Positions 52,540-61,192 of a DNA stretch of 62,738 bases are shown here, one piece after another. Location: the NCBI GenBank assembly GCA_016193465.1, contig JACPSE010000153.1, positions 1-62,738 on the forward strand, given 5' to 3'. This DNA is from Deltaproteobacteria bacterium. GTDB lineage: Bacteria; Desulfobacterota; Binatia; UBA9968. Position 1 is the stretch's first letter, and every line of letters begins with the position of its first letter. The position numbers and the translations under genes are program-made. The notes under the pieces were generated by a model. It had not been told where the DNA came from. It did no database searches and saw only the letters and a program-made list of their open reading frames with translations.

Positions 52540-54072
52540 ATGGCTCGTCTCTTGCTGAATATCGTCGTTTTTATCAGCGGCGCGGTCCTTATGGCTTTGG
52601 AAATCGTCGGGAGTAGGGTCCTCGCCCCTCACTTTGGCAATTCTATTTTTGTCTGGGGGAGCCTGATCTCCGTTGTCCTCGCCGCTTTAAGCCTTGGCTA
52701 CTACTGGGGTGGATGGCTCTCCGAGCGTAGCCCTTCGTTTGCGCGGCTGTTAGTCCTGCTGCTCATCCCGGGCGTGCTGATTTTTTTTCTTCCCTTTGTC
52801 TACCCTTCGATCAACCAGTCGATTGCCGAAGCCGATTTCGGCAGCCGGCTCAACCCCTTGATCGCCAGCACAATCTTCTTCCTCCTCCCGGGAATCTTTC
52901 TGGGGACCATCTCGCCCTACGCGATCCGCCTTGCCGCCACGACCCTCTCCACGGTCGGAAGCACCGCCGGCGCCCTCTACGCGCTGTCCACCTGTGGCAG
53001 CATCTTCGGCACCCTGCTTACCGCCTTCTATCTCATCCCCGCCATCGGCGTGAGCAACATCATTCACTCTCTTGGGATGACGCTCGTGCTCCTTGCGCTA
53101 CTCCTGTGGCCGCTGGCGCGGTTTTGCCTTGATAAAGTCGATAAGACCGCCGCGGTTGCAGAGACCGCAGCGACTCTTTTCCTTTTGGCCGTGACCTTCA
53201 CGATCCTTGCCCCTCCTCTCTGGGCGAGGGTAAAGATTCTCTTGGAGAAGGACTCCTTCTACCACCACATCCGCGTCGAAGAGGATGAGGAGGCCCGCTA
53301 CCTCTATTTTGACCGGACACTTCAGAGCGCCATGAATCTCGACGACCCCACGACGCTACGCCTGCTCTACTCGCGCTACACCTCCCTGGGCCTGGCCTTC
53401 CGGCCGGATGCAAAAAAGGCGCTGGTCATCGGTCTGGGAGGCGGCTCGATCCCGAAGAAATACAGCAAGGAGTTTCCCTCTTTAGAGATCGATGTTGCCG
53501 AGATCGACCCTGAGGTCATCCAGGTGGCAAAGAAATTTTTCTCCTTGAAGGAGGGAAGAAATCTCCGCGTGCATGCCCAAGATGGGAGACTCTTTCTCAC
53601 GCGCACGTCGCAGCGCTATGATCTGATTCTGCTGGACGCCTACTACACCGCCGCCATCCCTTTTCACCTTACCACACGCGAGTTCTTTCGGATCGCACAC
53701 CAGAAACTCGCGCCGAATGGCATCGTAGTGGCGAATATCATCGGGGCCGTCGCCGGTCCCGGAGGGAAGATCACCCGCTCGGTGGTCAAAACGCTGCGTG
53801 AAATTTTTCCGCAGATCTACCTCTTTCCCACCCTGGGAACGAGCAGCGGGAGCCTGGACGCGATCCAGAACGTCATCGTCATTGCCACCAAAGAAAAACA
53901 GAGGCTCGGCATCAGCGAGATCACGAAGCGGGCCGCCTCTCTGGGCCGTGACCTCTTTCCCAATCCTTTGAAAAATATTCAGGCCTCCTACCACGACGCC
54001 AAGCTGCCTGACGATGTTCCGGTTCTTACCGATGATTACGCGCCGACAGATAACCTGCTCCATCCTTATTAG
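52540..54072 (+). CDS. Membrane protein with C-terminal spermidine-synthase-like domain
   Basis: The 510-residue protein has about seven membrane helices (residues 1-230), starting ALEIVGSRVLAPHFGNSIFVWGS, as in the fused polyamine-synthase-like family. The soluble C-terminal half is a spermidine-synthase fold: ALVIGLGGGSIPKKY for the cofactor, VAEIDPEVIQVAKKFF for the ribose, DGRLFLTRTSQRYDLILLDAY with the catalytic Asp, and LTDDYAPTDNL. Aminopropyl transfer is not proven for this fused type. The ATG is two bases after the helicase stop, with GGGGGA upstream, so they are co-translated. The metzincin gene starts inside its 3' end. Confidence 0.85.
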   Translation: MARLLLNIVVFISGAVLMALEIVGSRVLAPHFGNSIFVWGSLISVVLAALSLGYYWGGWLSERSPSFARLLVLLLIPGVLIFFLPFVYPSINQSIAEADFGSRLNPLIASTIFFLLPGIFLGTISPYAIRLAATTLSTVGSTAGALYALSTCGSIFGTLLTAFYLIPAIGVSNIIHSLGMTLVLLALLLWPLARFCLDKVDKTAAVAETAATLFLLAVTFTILAPPLWARVKILLEKDSFYHHIRVEEDEEARYLYFDRTLQSAMNLDDPTTLRLLYSRYTSLGLAFRPDAKKALVIGLGGGSIPKKYSKEFPSLEIDVAEIDPEVIQVAKKFFSLKEGRNLRVHAQDGRLFLTRTSQRYDLILLDAYYTAAIPFHLTTREFFRIAHQKLAPNGIVVANIIGAVAGPGGKITRSVVKTLREIFPQIYLFPTLGTSSGSLDAIQNVIVIATKEKQRLGISEITKRAASLGRDLFPNPLKNIQASYHDAKLPDDVPVLTDDYAPTDNLLHPY

Positions 54073-54685
54073 CCTTCTGCCGCTATCTTCCTGCTCGCTC
54101 ATTGAATCTGGAGCCCCGCAAAGGATCGTGCGAGTGAAAGTCCTGGCAGATCCGAGGCTCAGGGAGGACAACCCGCGCTGGGCCGAAGAGGTGCGCGGAT
54201 TGGTCGAGGCAGCCTCCGACTATCTCGAAGGAGAGTTTGGTATTCGCCTGGCGACACAAAAAATCGCTCCCTGGCCGCTCAAGGACAGGATTCCGTCCAC
54301 CCCAACTCTCATGAGCCGTCTCAAAGCGGAGGTCCCTCTGAGAGATGCCGAGGGGAGCTATGATCTGATCGTCGCTTTTACCGGAGAGAGGGTGAATGTT
54401 TACTTTGGCGGCAAGGCCCGGGTCGACCGCATCGGGAACTGCCAGGAGGGACTGGGTAATTATCTCGTCAGTTCTGTGTCGACCCGGTTTCGTTACCGTG
54501 GACCCACTGCGGAGTTGGAGTTGGATGTCGTGGCGCTGATCCACGAGCTGGGACATATCTTCGGCGCCGAACACAACCAGGACACGACCTCGATCATGCA
54601 TGAGAATTTCGACTATCGGACGGAATTCGATAAGAAAAACCGTGAGGTTATTTTGAAAAATAAATTTTGCCCGTTTGCAAAATAG
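54032..54685 (+). CDS. Metzincin-type zinc protease, predicted lipoprotein
   Basis: The 217-residue protein starts with a lipoprotein signal peptide, lipobox LSSC with lipidated C21. The zinc motif HELGHIFGAEH (171-181) is the long metzincin form HExxHxxGxxH, and SIMHENFDY (187-195) supplies the Met-turn with M189. Small metzincins of this layout include archaemetzincin- and M12-like proteins, but the rest of the sequence does not match one I can name. ATG 54032 is chosen because the signal peptide starts there; it overlaps the upstream gene by 41 bases. Likely anchored in the inner or outer membrane and facing the periplasm. Confidence 0.75.
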   Translation: MITRRQITCSILISLLPLSSCSLIESGAPQRIVRVKVLADPRLREDNPRWAEEVRGLVEAASDYLEGEFGIRLATQKIAPWPLKDRIPSTPTLMSRLKAEVPLRDAEGSYDLIVAFTGERVNVYFGGKARVDRIGNCQEGLGNYLVSSVSTRFRYRGPTAELELDVVALIHELGHIFGAEHNQDTTSIMHENFDYRTEFDKKNREVILKNKFCPFAK

Positions 54686-54758
54686 GCGAGAGGCATGAGG
54701 CACCAGGCAACAGAAGAAGGCGGTAGGCGGGAGGAAACTCACGCCTCTCGGCTCTCGC
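54686..54758. repeat. Inverted repeat in the leader of trmJ
   Basis: GCGAGAGGCATGAGGC (54686-54701) and GCCTCTCGGCTCTCGC (54743-54758) pair in 12 of 16 positions. The left arm, aggcatgaggcaccaggcaac, truncated here, resembles aggcacgaggcaacaggca at 1186. It lies 14 bases before the trmJ start. Confidence 0.5.
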
Positions 54759-54772
54759 CTCACGGCTTCTTT

Positions 54773-55531
54773 ATGTTGGAAAACATTCGCGTCGTTCTGG
54801 TTGAGCCCAAGGGATCGGGCAATATCGGCTCGGTCGCCAGGGCGATGAAGAATATGGGGCTTAAAGACCTGGCCATCGTCGGCCCCGCCCGAACGAAAAG
54901 TTTTTGGGCCAGGGCGATGGCGGTCCGCGCCAAGGAGATACTTGAAGAGGCCCGCCGCTTTGATACCCTGCGCCAGGCGGTAGCCGATTGCGGTCTGGTG
55001 GTCGGGACCACCTGCCGCAGCGGGCTCTACCGCAGCCATAGCCGGTCGCCGCGCGAAGTGGCGCAGCGCATCCTATCCGCAGCGCGCCGCGCAAAGTGCG
55101 CGCTCGTCTTCGGACCGGAGGACCACGGACTTAGTAACCGGGACCTTAAGTACTGCCAGCAGCTCATTACGATCCCCACCCATTCGGACTATTCTTCTCT
55201 GAATGTCGCCCAGGCTGTGGTGATTTGCCTCTACGAGATTTTCCTCGCGGCGCAGAAAAAGGTCCCGCGGGAACTGATTTCCCGCGCGCCGGCCGAAAGC
55301 GTTGAGCGACTCTTCGACAGGATGAGACGCTCCTTGCTTAAAATCGGCTTTTTAGATCCGCAGAATCCCGAACACATATTGTTGGCGCTGCGCCGTATCT
55401 TGGGCCGGGCAGGTCTGGAAGAAAAAGATGTCCGCATCTTGACCGGCCTGTTCCGCCAGATCGAATGGTATGCAGCGGAAGGGCGGAAAGTGGTGCAAGA
55501 AAAAGAAAGAAAGGGATTAAAAATCAGATAG
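54773..55531 (+). CDS. trmJ: tRNA (cytidine/uridine-2'-O-)-methyltransferase TrmJ
   Basis: The 252-residue SPOUT enzyme methylates ribose 32 of tRNA. Motif 1 is PKGSGNIGSVARAMKNMGL, motif 2 LVFGPEDHGLSNRDL, and motif 3 IPTHSDYSSLNVAQAVVICLYE, together forming the trefoil knot that binds AdoMet. The C-terminal extension (about 165-252) fits TrmJ rather than the shorter TrmL. ATG 54773 is chosen on family grounds; the longer frame to 54695 crosses an inverted repeat. The 55532-55692 region after it shows no gene or terminator. Confidence 0.9.
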   Translation: MLENIRVVLVEPKGSGNIGSVARAMKNMGLKDLAIVGPARTKSFWARAMAVRAKEILEEARRFDTLRQAVADCGLVVGTTCRSGLYRSHSRSPREVAQRILSAARRAKCALVFGPEDHGLSNRDLKYCQQLITIPTHSDYSSLNVAQAVVICLYEIFLAAQKKVPRELISRAPAESVERLFDRMRRSLLKIGFLDPQNPEHILLALRRILGRAGLEEKDVRILTGLFRQIEWYAAEGRKVVQEKERKGLKIR

Positions 55532-55692
55532 GGACAGCCTGAAAAACTCCGCAAAGAAAGAGCCGCGAGATACGGAAGGTCACAAATCAGTCCGAAGCGT
55601 TAAGAACCTATATTCGCAGAGGACAAGGCGAGATTAAGGAAGATTGTTTAGATTGTCGTGGTAGACCCCAACGCTCCGACCAGGTCCTGCGT

Positions 55693-56004
55693 CTAGAATC
55701 CCAGAGCGAAGAGCAGGCTCGGTCGCACCTGTTGCATCTTCGCGGCGCTCAAGGTGGTGATGAGCGGGCCGATTTTTCCCTTTGAAACGGTTTGGAGATG
55801 GTCAAGATTGACAGCGCAGTCCCTGGGCATGCCGTCTGCCTTGGTCAGCAGCACCTCGGAAGGGATATCCCGGATGGTTGACGTGATCGGGGCAACGGTC
55901 ACCTCTCCCAGAAATTCCAGCGCCGAATCTCTGGTTAGAATCAGAACCGGTCGTTTCTTGTCAGGCCGCGAAAACAGATACCATCTGACCTCGCCTCGTT
56001 TCAT
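55693..56004 (-). CDS. mazF: MazF/PemK-family endoribonuclease toxin
   Basis: The 103-residue protein starts MKRGEVRWYLFSRPDKKRPV, the MazF signature, and continues LILTRDSA, VTVAPITSTIRDIPSEVLL, and VNLDHLQTVSKGKIG, ending MQQVRPSLLFALG. MazF cuts single-stranded mRNA at short sites. ATG 56004 overlaps the stop of the antitoxin gene by one base (TGATG), so they are coupled. Confidence 0.9.
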   Translation of the reverse strand: MKRGEVRWYLFSRPDKKRPVLILTRDSALEFLGEVTVAPITSTIRDIPSEVLLTKADGMPRDCAVNLDHLQTVSKGKIGPLITTLSAAKMQQVRPSLLFALGF

Positions 56005-56234
56005 CAATCACCCCAGACCTGTTCCGACTCCCAGTCGCTGAACTCGCCGCGTTTGACCGGCTTGCGCCTGTAGCCTTCGCGATGCTTGGACTCCAATTCT
56101 CTCATGCGGACTGCTCTTAGGGCCGAACGCAAGGCTTCCCTGGCAAAGGCGGACCGCGTCGTCCTTAACTTCTTAGCGGCGCTGTCCACGGCCTTTACAA
56201 GGCTTTCGTCCAGGGTCATTTGCACTGTCTTCAT
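56004..56234 (-). CDS. Ribbon-helix-helix antitoxin of the MazF toxin
   Basis: The 76-residue protein starts MKTVQMTLDESLVKAVDSAA, a ribbon-helix-helix DNA-binding fold, with RSAFAREALRSALR as the second helix. Its tail (HREGYRRKPVKRGEFSDWES and EQVWGD) is acidic and should occupy the MazF surface. Although partners of MazF are often called MazE, this fold is CopG-like, not the MazE swapped hairpin. A palindromic element occupies the promoter region beyond 56235. Confidence 0.85.
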   Translation of the reverse strand: MKTVQMTLDESLVKAVDSAAKKLRTTRSAFAREALRSALRAVRMRELESKHREGYRRKPVKRGEFSDWESEQVWGD

Positions 56235-56299
56235 ATAAGGCCCTCCCGTTTATAGCTATCAGTATAGCTATATTAGCCCACATCGCATGGCCACTCAAG

Positions 56300-56475
56300 C
56301 CGCAAGCTGCAGACGGGCAGCCCTGCGGGGTACGGTGGAGCCCCACGGGCAGAGCCCGTGCCTCCACGACGTCGTCCTTCGACTCGCTTCGCTTGCTCAG
56401 GACGACCCTGAGCAAGGGCCCACGGCCAGAGGCCGTGGCCTGCGTCGAAGGGTCGAACACAACCAGGCAGAGGCG
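56300..56475. repeat. Palindromic element with two AGA-triloop hairpins
   Basis: CACGGGC-AGA-GCCCGTG (56344-56360) is extended by GTGGAG and CTCCAC outside it, and CCACGGCC-AGA-GGCCGTGG (56420-56438) is a perfect eight-pair stem with the same loop. Between them GTCGTCCT and AGGACGAC form another stem. It fills the gene-free 56235-56579 between mazEF and accB and looks like a composite REP-type element. Confidence 0.6.
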
Positions 56476-56533
56476 CTTTTTGCACCGGGCTGGGGATTCT
56501 TGACGTTCCGGAGCGCATCTTATAAGTAACGAC

Positions 56534-56562
56534 TTGAGCGACGCCACGGCGATTGGTTTAGA
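56534..56562 (+). promoter_or_regulatory. Weak candidate promoter of accB
   Basis: TTGAGC (56534-56539) is followed after 17 bases by TTTAGA (56557-56562), 18 bases before the start. GGGAGAG at 56571-56577 is the ribosome-binding site. Confidence 0.3.
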
Positions 56563-56579
56563 AAAATAACGGGAGAGTT

Positions 56580-57062
56580 ATGGATTTGACTGAAGATGAT
56601 GTGCTCGAAATACTAAATCTCATTGAAAAATCGGGCTTCGACTTTCTTCAATTGCAAATGGGGGACCTAAAGCTGGTTGTCAGCAAAGGGGGGTACATGG
56701 GCTCCGCCACGCTTGCGGCTTCAAGCGCGCCTGCGCCTAAAGCCAGCGGCGGGGAGGGCAACGCACAGGTAGCCGCTGAAGCAAAACCGCAAGCCCCGGC
56801 TATTCGCGAAGGGACCGTGCCCGTCAACGCCCCGATGGTGGGAACGTTTTACATCACTCCAGAGCCGGGCGCGCCTCCGTTCGTCAAGGTAGGGAGCCGC
56901 ATCGACGAGGATACCACCGTAGGGCTTATCGAGGTGATGAAGGTCTTCAATGCCGTCAAGTCCGGAGTGCGCGGGGTTGTCGCCGAGATCTGCGTCCAAG
57001 GCGGCCAGTTCGTTGAGTACGGCCAGACGCTATTCCTCGTAAAACCAGAAGGTAAAGGATAA
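56580..57062 (+). CDS. accB: Biotin carboxyl carrier protein
   Basis: The 160-residue protein has an N-terminal interaction segment (DDVLEILNLIEKSGFDFLQL), an Ala/Pro-rich linker (about 42-75), and a biotinyl domain from about residue 80. The biotin goes on K121 in GLIEVMKVFN, where EVMK replaces the commonest EAMKM. The thumb typical of AccB is present in TPEPGAPPFVKVGS. It is followed seven bases later by accC and then a pyruvate-carboxylase-type subunit, so it may serve that enzyme as well as, or instead of, acetyl-CoA carboxylase. Confidence 0.92.
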   Translation: MDLTEDDVLEILNLIEKSGFDFLQLQMGDLKLVVSKGGYMGSATLAASSAPAPKASGGEGNAQVAAEAKPQAPAIREGTVPVNAPMVGTFYITPEPGAPPFVKVGSRIDEDTTVGLIEVMKVFNAVKSGVRGVVAEICVQGGQFVEYGQTLFLVKPEGKG

Positions 57063-57069
57063 AAACAGG

Positions 57070-58443
57070 ATGGGCATCTCGCGCGTCCTGGTAGCCAACC
57101 GAGGCGAGATCGCGCTGCGTGTCATCAAGGCATGTCGAGCTTTGGGCATAGAGTCGGTTCTCGCGGTCTCAGAAGCGGATAGGGAAAGCCTGCCAGCTAA
57201 GATGTCCGACCGCGTCGTCTGCATCGGTCCGGCGCGGGCGACGGAGAGCTACCTCAAAGTGGAGGCAATCATCGCCGCAGCGTTGGGGACCGGCTGCGAT
57301 GCCGTTCACCCGGGATACGGCTTTCTTGCCGAGAGACCGGAGCTGGCCGAAGCATGCGCTGAGGAGAAGCTAAAGTTCATCGGCCCGAGCGCGGAGAGCA
57401 TCCGTCAGATGGGTAATAAGCTCCTAGCCCGCGGTCTTGCCCGCAGCTACGGCATCCCGCTTATTCCTGGCTCCGAGAAGGTCAGCAACTCCAAAGAGGC
57501 CGCGCCGGTCGCACAAGAGGTAGGCTTTCCGCTCCTGCTGAAGGCCGCCGCGGGCGGCGGCGGGCGCGGTATCAAGATCGTGAGAGAGAGAGCGGAGCTC
57601 CAAGGGGCCTTTGAGACGGCGGCCGCGGAGGCGCGCGCGGCATTCGGCGATGAAACGCTCTACATCGAGCGCTATATTCCGAACGCAAGACACATCGAAG
57701 TCCAGCTCCTCGGGGACCGCTTCGGCAATGTCATCCACGTCGGCGAGCGTGACTGCTCGCTCCAGCGGCGCCATCAAAAGGTGATCGAAGAGGCGCCGGC
57801 CTATTCGATTTCCGATTCCCTCAGGGAGGAGATCCGCAGCGCCGCGGTCATTATCGCCAAGAATATCAAGTACGAAAATGCCGGGACCGTCGAGTTTATT
57901 GTGGATCAGGACAGCGAAGAGTTCCATTTCCTCGAGATGAACACGCGCATCCAGGTCGAGCATCCGGTCACCGAGGCGATCACCGGGACAGACCTGGTGA
58001 AGGAACAGATCCGGATCGCCGACGGCCAGCGGCTCAGTCTCTCTCAGGCAGAGGTGAAATTCAGCGGACACGCCATCGAATGTCGAATCACCGCAGAGTC
58101 GGCAAAAGACGGTTTTCGGCCATCGCCCGGGCGGATCACCTGGTGGCATCCCAGCTGCGGAACTGATATACGCGTGGACAGCCACGGCTACATGGGTTAC
58201 TCGGTCCCCCCTTTCTATGATTCGCTGCTGGCTAAACTGATCGTCCGCGGGGAGAATCGGATCCGAGCGGTCGGGCGAATGCAGGAGGCGCTCGCGGGCT
58301 TCGTGGTCTCCGGCGTTGAAACCACGATCCCCTTTCTGCACCTGATGGTATGCCAACTCGATTACGTCAAGGGGAAGGTGAACACGAAGTGGCTGGAAGG
58401 GATGGTGGCCAGTTTGCCCTCTCTCGAGCTCAGGGCCAATTGA
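57070..58443 (+). CDS. accC: Biotin carboxylase
   Basis: The 457-residue ATP-grasp enzyme carboxylates biotin with bicarbonate. It has VLVANRGEIALRVIKACR, HPGYGFLAERPELAEAC, the glycine-rich ATP loop KAAAGGGGRGIKIV, EVQLLGDRFGNVIHVGERDCS, the base EMNTRIQVEHPVTE, and GHAIECRITAE. Length is standard for a separate biotin carboxylase. It is co-directional with accB (seven-base gap) and the carboxyltransferase gene (23-base gap). Confidence 0.94.
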   Translation: MGISRVLVANRGEIALRVIKACRALGIESVLAVSEADRESLPAKMSDRVVCIGPARATESYLKVEAIIAAALGTGCDAVHPGYGFLAERPELAEACAEEKLKFIGPSAESIRQMGNKLLARGLARSYGIPLIPGSEKVSNSKEAAPVAQEVGFPLLLKAAAGGGGRGIKIVRERAELQGAFETAAAEARAAFGDETLYIERYIPNARHIEVQLLGDRFGNVIHVGERDCSLQRRHQKVIEEAPAYSISDSLREEIRSAAVIIAKNIKYENAGTVEFIVDQDSEEFHFLEMNTRIQVEHPVTEAITGTDLVKEQIRIADGQRLSLSQAEVKFSGHAIECRITAESAKDGFRPSPGRITWWHPSCGTDIRVDSHGYMGYSVPPFYDSLLAKLIVRGENRIRAVGRMQEALAGFVVSGVETTIPFLHLMVCQLDYVKGKVNTKWLEGMVASLPSLELRAN

Positions 58444-58466
58444 GGATGTAAGCAGGAGGCGTCTCC

Positions 58467-59924
58467 ATGAGCGAAGTCAGCTTTGTCGATACCACGCTGC
58501 GCGACGGCCATCAGAGCCTCTGGGCTGAAAATATGACCACCGGCATGATGCTCCCGGTGGCGAAGCGCATCGATGATGCGGGATTCGAAGCGATCGAGCT
58601 TATTTCCAGCTCCCACCTCAAAAAGTGCGTCCGGGAGCTCAAAGAGGATCCCTGGGAGCGCGTCCGGCTCATAGCCCAACGGATCACCAAGACCCCGCTC
58701 CGGCTCATCGCCGGCAGGGTTAACACCTTTGAGATCACGCCGCATTCTGTCTACCGGCTCTTTATCGAGCGCATGGCAGCGAACGGGATGAGACAGGCGC
58801 GCATCTCGGACGAGTGGAACGATTTTTCAAGCTGGCAGCGCAAGGTCCAGTGCGCCCGCGATGCCGGCATGGATCCTATAGTGAACATCATCTATTCGGT
58901 CTCCCCCAAGCACACCGACGAGTATTTCGCGCAAAGGACGCGTCAGGCGGCGTCGCTGCCCCTTTACCGCCTCTGCCTGAAAGACCCGGGAGGTCTGTTG
59001 ACGCCGGAGCGCACCCGGGCGCTCGTCCCTTTGATCTTCCAAAATAGTAAAGGCATCCCGGTTGAGCTTCACACCCACTGCACGACCGGCCTTGGCTCGT
59101 TGTGCGCTCTTGAAGCGGTGAGGCTCGGAATCAAGACGGTGAACACCGCCATACCGCCGCTGGCCGAAGCCTCTTCCAACCCTTCGCTGTTTAACGTGGC
59201 CAAGAACGCGCGGGCCTTGGGCTACACGCCCGCTATTGACGAAGAACTACTCAAGCCCGTATCGGAGCACTTCACCTTCATCGCCAAAAGGGAGGGCTTC
59301 CCCATTGGCGCGCCGGTGGAGTACGATTACGCCCAATATCTGCACCAGGTGCCCGGAGGGATGGTCTCTAATCTTCGCCACCAGCTCCGCAAGGTGGGCA
59401 AGGAGGACAAGGTAGGAGAGGCGCTCGAAGAGGCGGGCCGCGTCCGGGCCGAATTCGGTTATCCCATTATGGTCACTCCCCTCTCCCAGTTCGTCGGCAG
59501 CCAGGCCGCGATCAACGTCATCGTTGGAGAGCGCTACAAGGAGGTGACGGATCAGACAATTCAATACGCGCTCGGGCTTTGGGGCAAAGAAGGAAGCAAC
59601 ACCATGGAGCCCAACGTCAAGGACAAGATCCTCAGCGGACCCCGCGCCAGGGAGCTGGCCAGGTGGGAGCCGCCCGAGCCTTCCATTGAGGAAGTGCGCC
59701 GCAAAATAGGAGGGCCGGGGATCTCCGACGACGAGATGCTGCTACGGTGGCTGCTGCGCAAAGAAGAGATTGAGACTATGCGCGCCGCGGGTCCGCCGAA
59801 GGAATATCTCAGCGCCAGGCATCCCTTAGTGATGCTGATCGAGGAGCTGGCCAAGCGCAAAGACTACGGCCAGATCCAGGTGCAAAAACCTGGATTCTCC
59901 CTCACACTTGGAAAAACGGCTTAA
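58467..59924 (+). CDS. Carboxyltransferase subunit of pyruvate/oxaloacetate type (PycB/OadA-like)
   Basis: The 485-residue protein has the HMG-CoA-lyase-like TIM barrel and the conserved domain that follows it. VDTTLRDGHQSLWAENM has the metal-binding Asp and catalytic Gln; the carboxylated Lys is likely in CLKDPGGLLTP; zinc ligands are the two His in ELHTHCTTGLGS, where pyruvate carboxylases usually have HTHD. After the barrel come VPGGMVSNLRHQL and VTPLSQFVGSQAAINV. It has no biotinyl domain of its own, so it must use AccB. Pyruvate is the probable acceptor, but changes near the zinc site leave room for another 2-oxo acid. GGAGGCG precedes the start. Confidence 0.85.
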   Translation: MSEVSFVDTTLRDGHQSLWAENMTTGMMLPVAKRIDDAGFEAIELISSSHLKKCVRELKEDPWERVRLIAQRITKTPLRLIAGRVNTFEITPHSVYRLFIERMAANGMRQARISDEWNDFSSWQRKVQCARDAGMDPIVNIIYSVSPKHTDEYFAQRTRQAASLPLYRLCLKDPGGLLTPERTRALVPLIFQNSKGIPVELHTHCTTGLGSLCALEAVRLGIKTVNTAIPPLAEASSNPSLFNVAKNARALGYTPAIDEELLKPVSEHFTFIAKREGFPIGAPVEYDYAQYLHQVPGGMVSNLRHQLRKVGKEDKVGEALEEAGRVRAEFGYPIMVTPLSQFVGSQAAINVIVGERYKEVTDQTIQYALGLWGKEGSNTMEPNVKDKILSGPRARELARWEPPEPSIEEVRRKIGGPGISDDEMLLRWLLRKEEIETMRAAGPPKEYLSARHPLVMLIEELAKRKDYGQIQVQKPGFSLTLGKTA

Positions 59925-59954
59925 ACCGGCAAAAAATTTAAGGAGGTACTACCT

Positions 59955-60809
59955 ATGGAAGTCATTGCTATTGACGTACACATTCACCTTTGCGACGAGC
60001 TAACGCTGAAAGCCAAGGGCCCGCGGGTCCAGCAAATGGCGGCTTACTTTGGCAGGGAACGCAAACCCGTCTCTATGGATGAGCTGGCCGACCAATACCG
60101 TCAGCGCAAGATGATGGCTGTGATCATGAACACCAGGGACGAGACCGTAACTGGCCTCACCCCCGTGCCCAACGATCACGTCGCTGAATACGTGCGTAAG
60201 TACCCTGATATTTTCTTGGGCTTCGGCGCCATCGACCCATGGACAGGAAAGCTGGCTTTGAAGGAGATTCGCCGCTGCAAGGAAGAGCTGGGACTTACCG
60301 GCATCGGCGAGCTCAACCCGGCCCGCCAGCACTTCTTTCCCAACGACACCCGCTTCTACCCGCTCTGGGAGGAATGCCAGAAGCTCGGGCTGCCGATTCT
60401 GTTCCACGGCGGCATGGCTGCTGCCGGCGCCGGCACCCCAGGGGGCATGGGCACGAAGCTCAAGTATAGCCAGCCGATCCTCCTGGACGACGTGGCGGCC
60501 GATTTCCCGGAGCTAAAAATTATTTCGGCGCATCCAACCTGGCCCTGGACCGCTGAAAGCCTCGCCATCTGCCGGCACAAGAGCAACTACCACATCGATC
60601 TCTCGGGTTGGGCGCCAAAGTACTTTCCCGCCGAGCTGGCTCATAACGTAAATACGCTGCTGCAGGACAAGGTGATGTTCGGCTCCGACTGGCCGGCGAT
60701 CGGCGTGGAGCGGTGGATGGAAGAGTTTCAGCAGCTCAACATAAAGCCGGAGGTTAGGCAAAAGATACTCCTGGACAACGCCAAGAAGTTTTTCGGCTTG
60801 AACTTCTAA
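59955..60809 (+). CDS. Amidohydrolase family 2 protein, ACMSD-like
   Basis: The 284-residue metallo-TIM-barrel starts AIDVHIHLCDE, where H-x-H gives two metal ligands; GIGELNPARQHFFPND, PILFHGGMAA (third His), IISAHPTWPW (fourth His), and MFGSDWPAIG (the metal-binding Asp) complete the set. Relatives decarboxylate or hydrolyse aromatic or unsaturated acids such as aminocarboxymuconate semialdehyde. GGAGGT lies nine bases before ATG 59955. It is 30 bases after the carboxyltransferase and likely in the same transcript, so a carboxylated or decarboxylated substrate common to both is conceivable. Confidence 0.85.
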   Translation: MEVIAIDVHIHLCDELTLKAKGPRVQQMAAYFGRERKPVSMDELADQYRQRKMMAVIMNTRDETVTGLTPVPNDHVAEYVRKYPDIFLGFGAIDPWTGKLALKEIRRCKEELGLTGIGELNPARQHFFPNDTRFYPLWEECQKLGLPILFHGGMAAAGAGTPGGMGTKLKYSQPILLDDVAADFPELKIISAHPTWPWTAESLAICRHKSNYHIDLSGWAPKYFPAELAHNVNTLLQDKVMFGSDWPAIGVERWMEEFQQLNIKPEVRQKILLDNAKKFFGLNF

Positions 60810-60814
60810 AGGGT

Positions 60815-61075
60815 CGCGAGGGGACCTAGTTCGCTCCCCGAAAGCAATAGGGTCGCTCGGGAAGCTGCTTCACACGCCCAAAGCAATAGGCCAGTGGGTT
60901 CTTTGAACCGTTTACGTTCGATGCTTTGGGCTTGCTCAGCAACCTCCCTCGCTCTCAGAGGAGAGGCCGAGGGGAGCGCGAACGAGGCTGCGGACGTCCG
61001 ACTGGGAAGATTCGGTTAAACCACAGGACTATCGGCCGCAGCCGAAGGCGCGTTCCCTGAGGCCTCGACCCGCTC
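60815..61075 (+). repeat. Dispersed intergenic repeat, copy 3
   Basis: Blocks shared with copy 1 (tgggttctttgaaccg at 60895) and with copy 2 (gaggggagcgcgaacgag, gattcggttaaa at 61009, atcggccgcagccga at 61031) occur in one unit, which shows that copies 1 and 2 are parts of the same element. GGCTGCGGACG and CGGCCGCAGCC can pair. It ends seven bases before a small ORF. Confidence 0.6.
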
Positions 61076-61081
61076 GCGCTT

Positions 61082-61192
61082 ATGAAAAATGAAGCAGAGA
61101 TCGATGGGCTTGAACGACAGCGACATTCAAAAGAGCGCGATTCTTTAGATGAGGCAGTGAAAATGATCCGGCAAGCGAAGGAGCGCTTATGA
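61082..61192 (+). CDS. Possible 36-codon small protein overlapping the LVIVD gene
   Basis: ATG 61082 opens a frame for MKNEAEIDGLERQRHSKERD and SLDEAVKMIRQAKERL, ending in TGA that overlaps the next ATG by four bases (ATGA at 61189-61192). The charged helical character and the overlap favour translation, perhaps as a coupling leader. It has no clear ribosome-binding site because the repeat ends just before it, and its length gives little statistical support. Confidence 0.35.
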   Translation: MKNEAEIDGLERQRHSKERDSLDEAVKMIRQAKERL

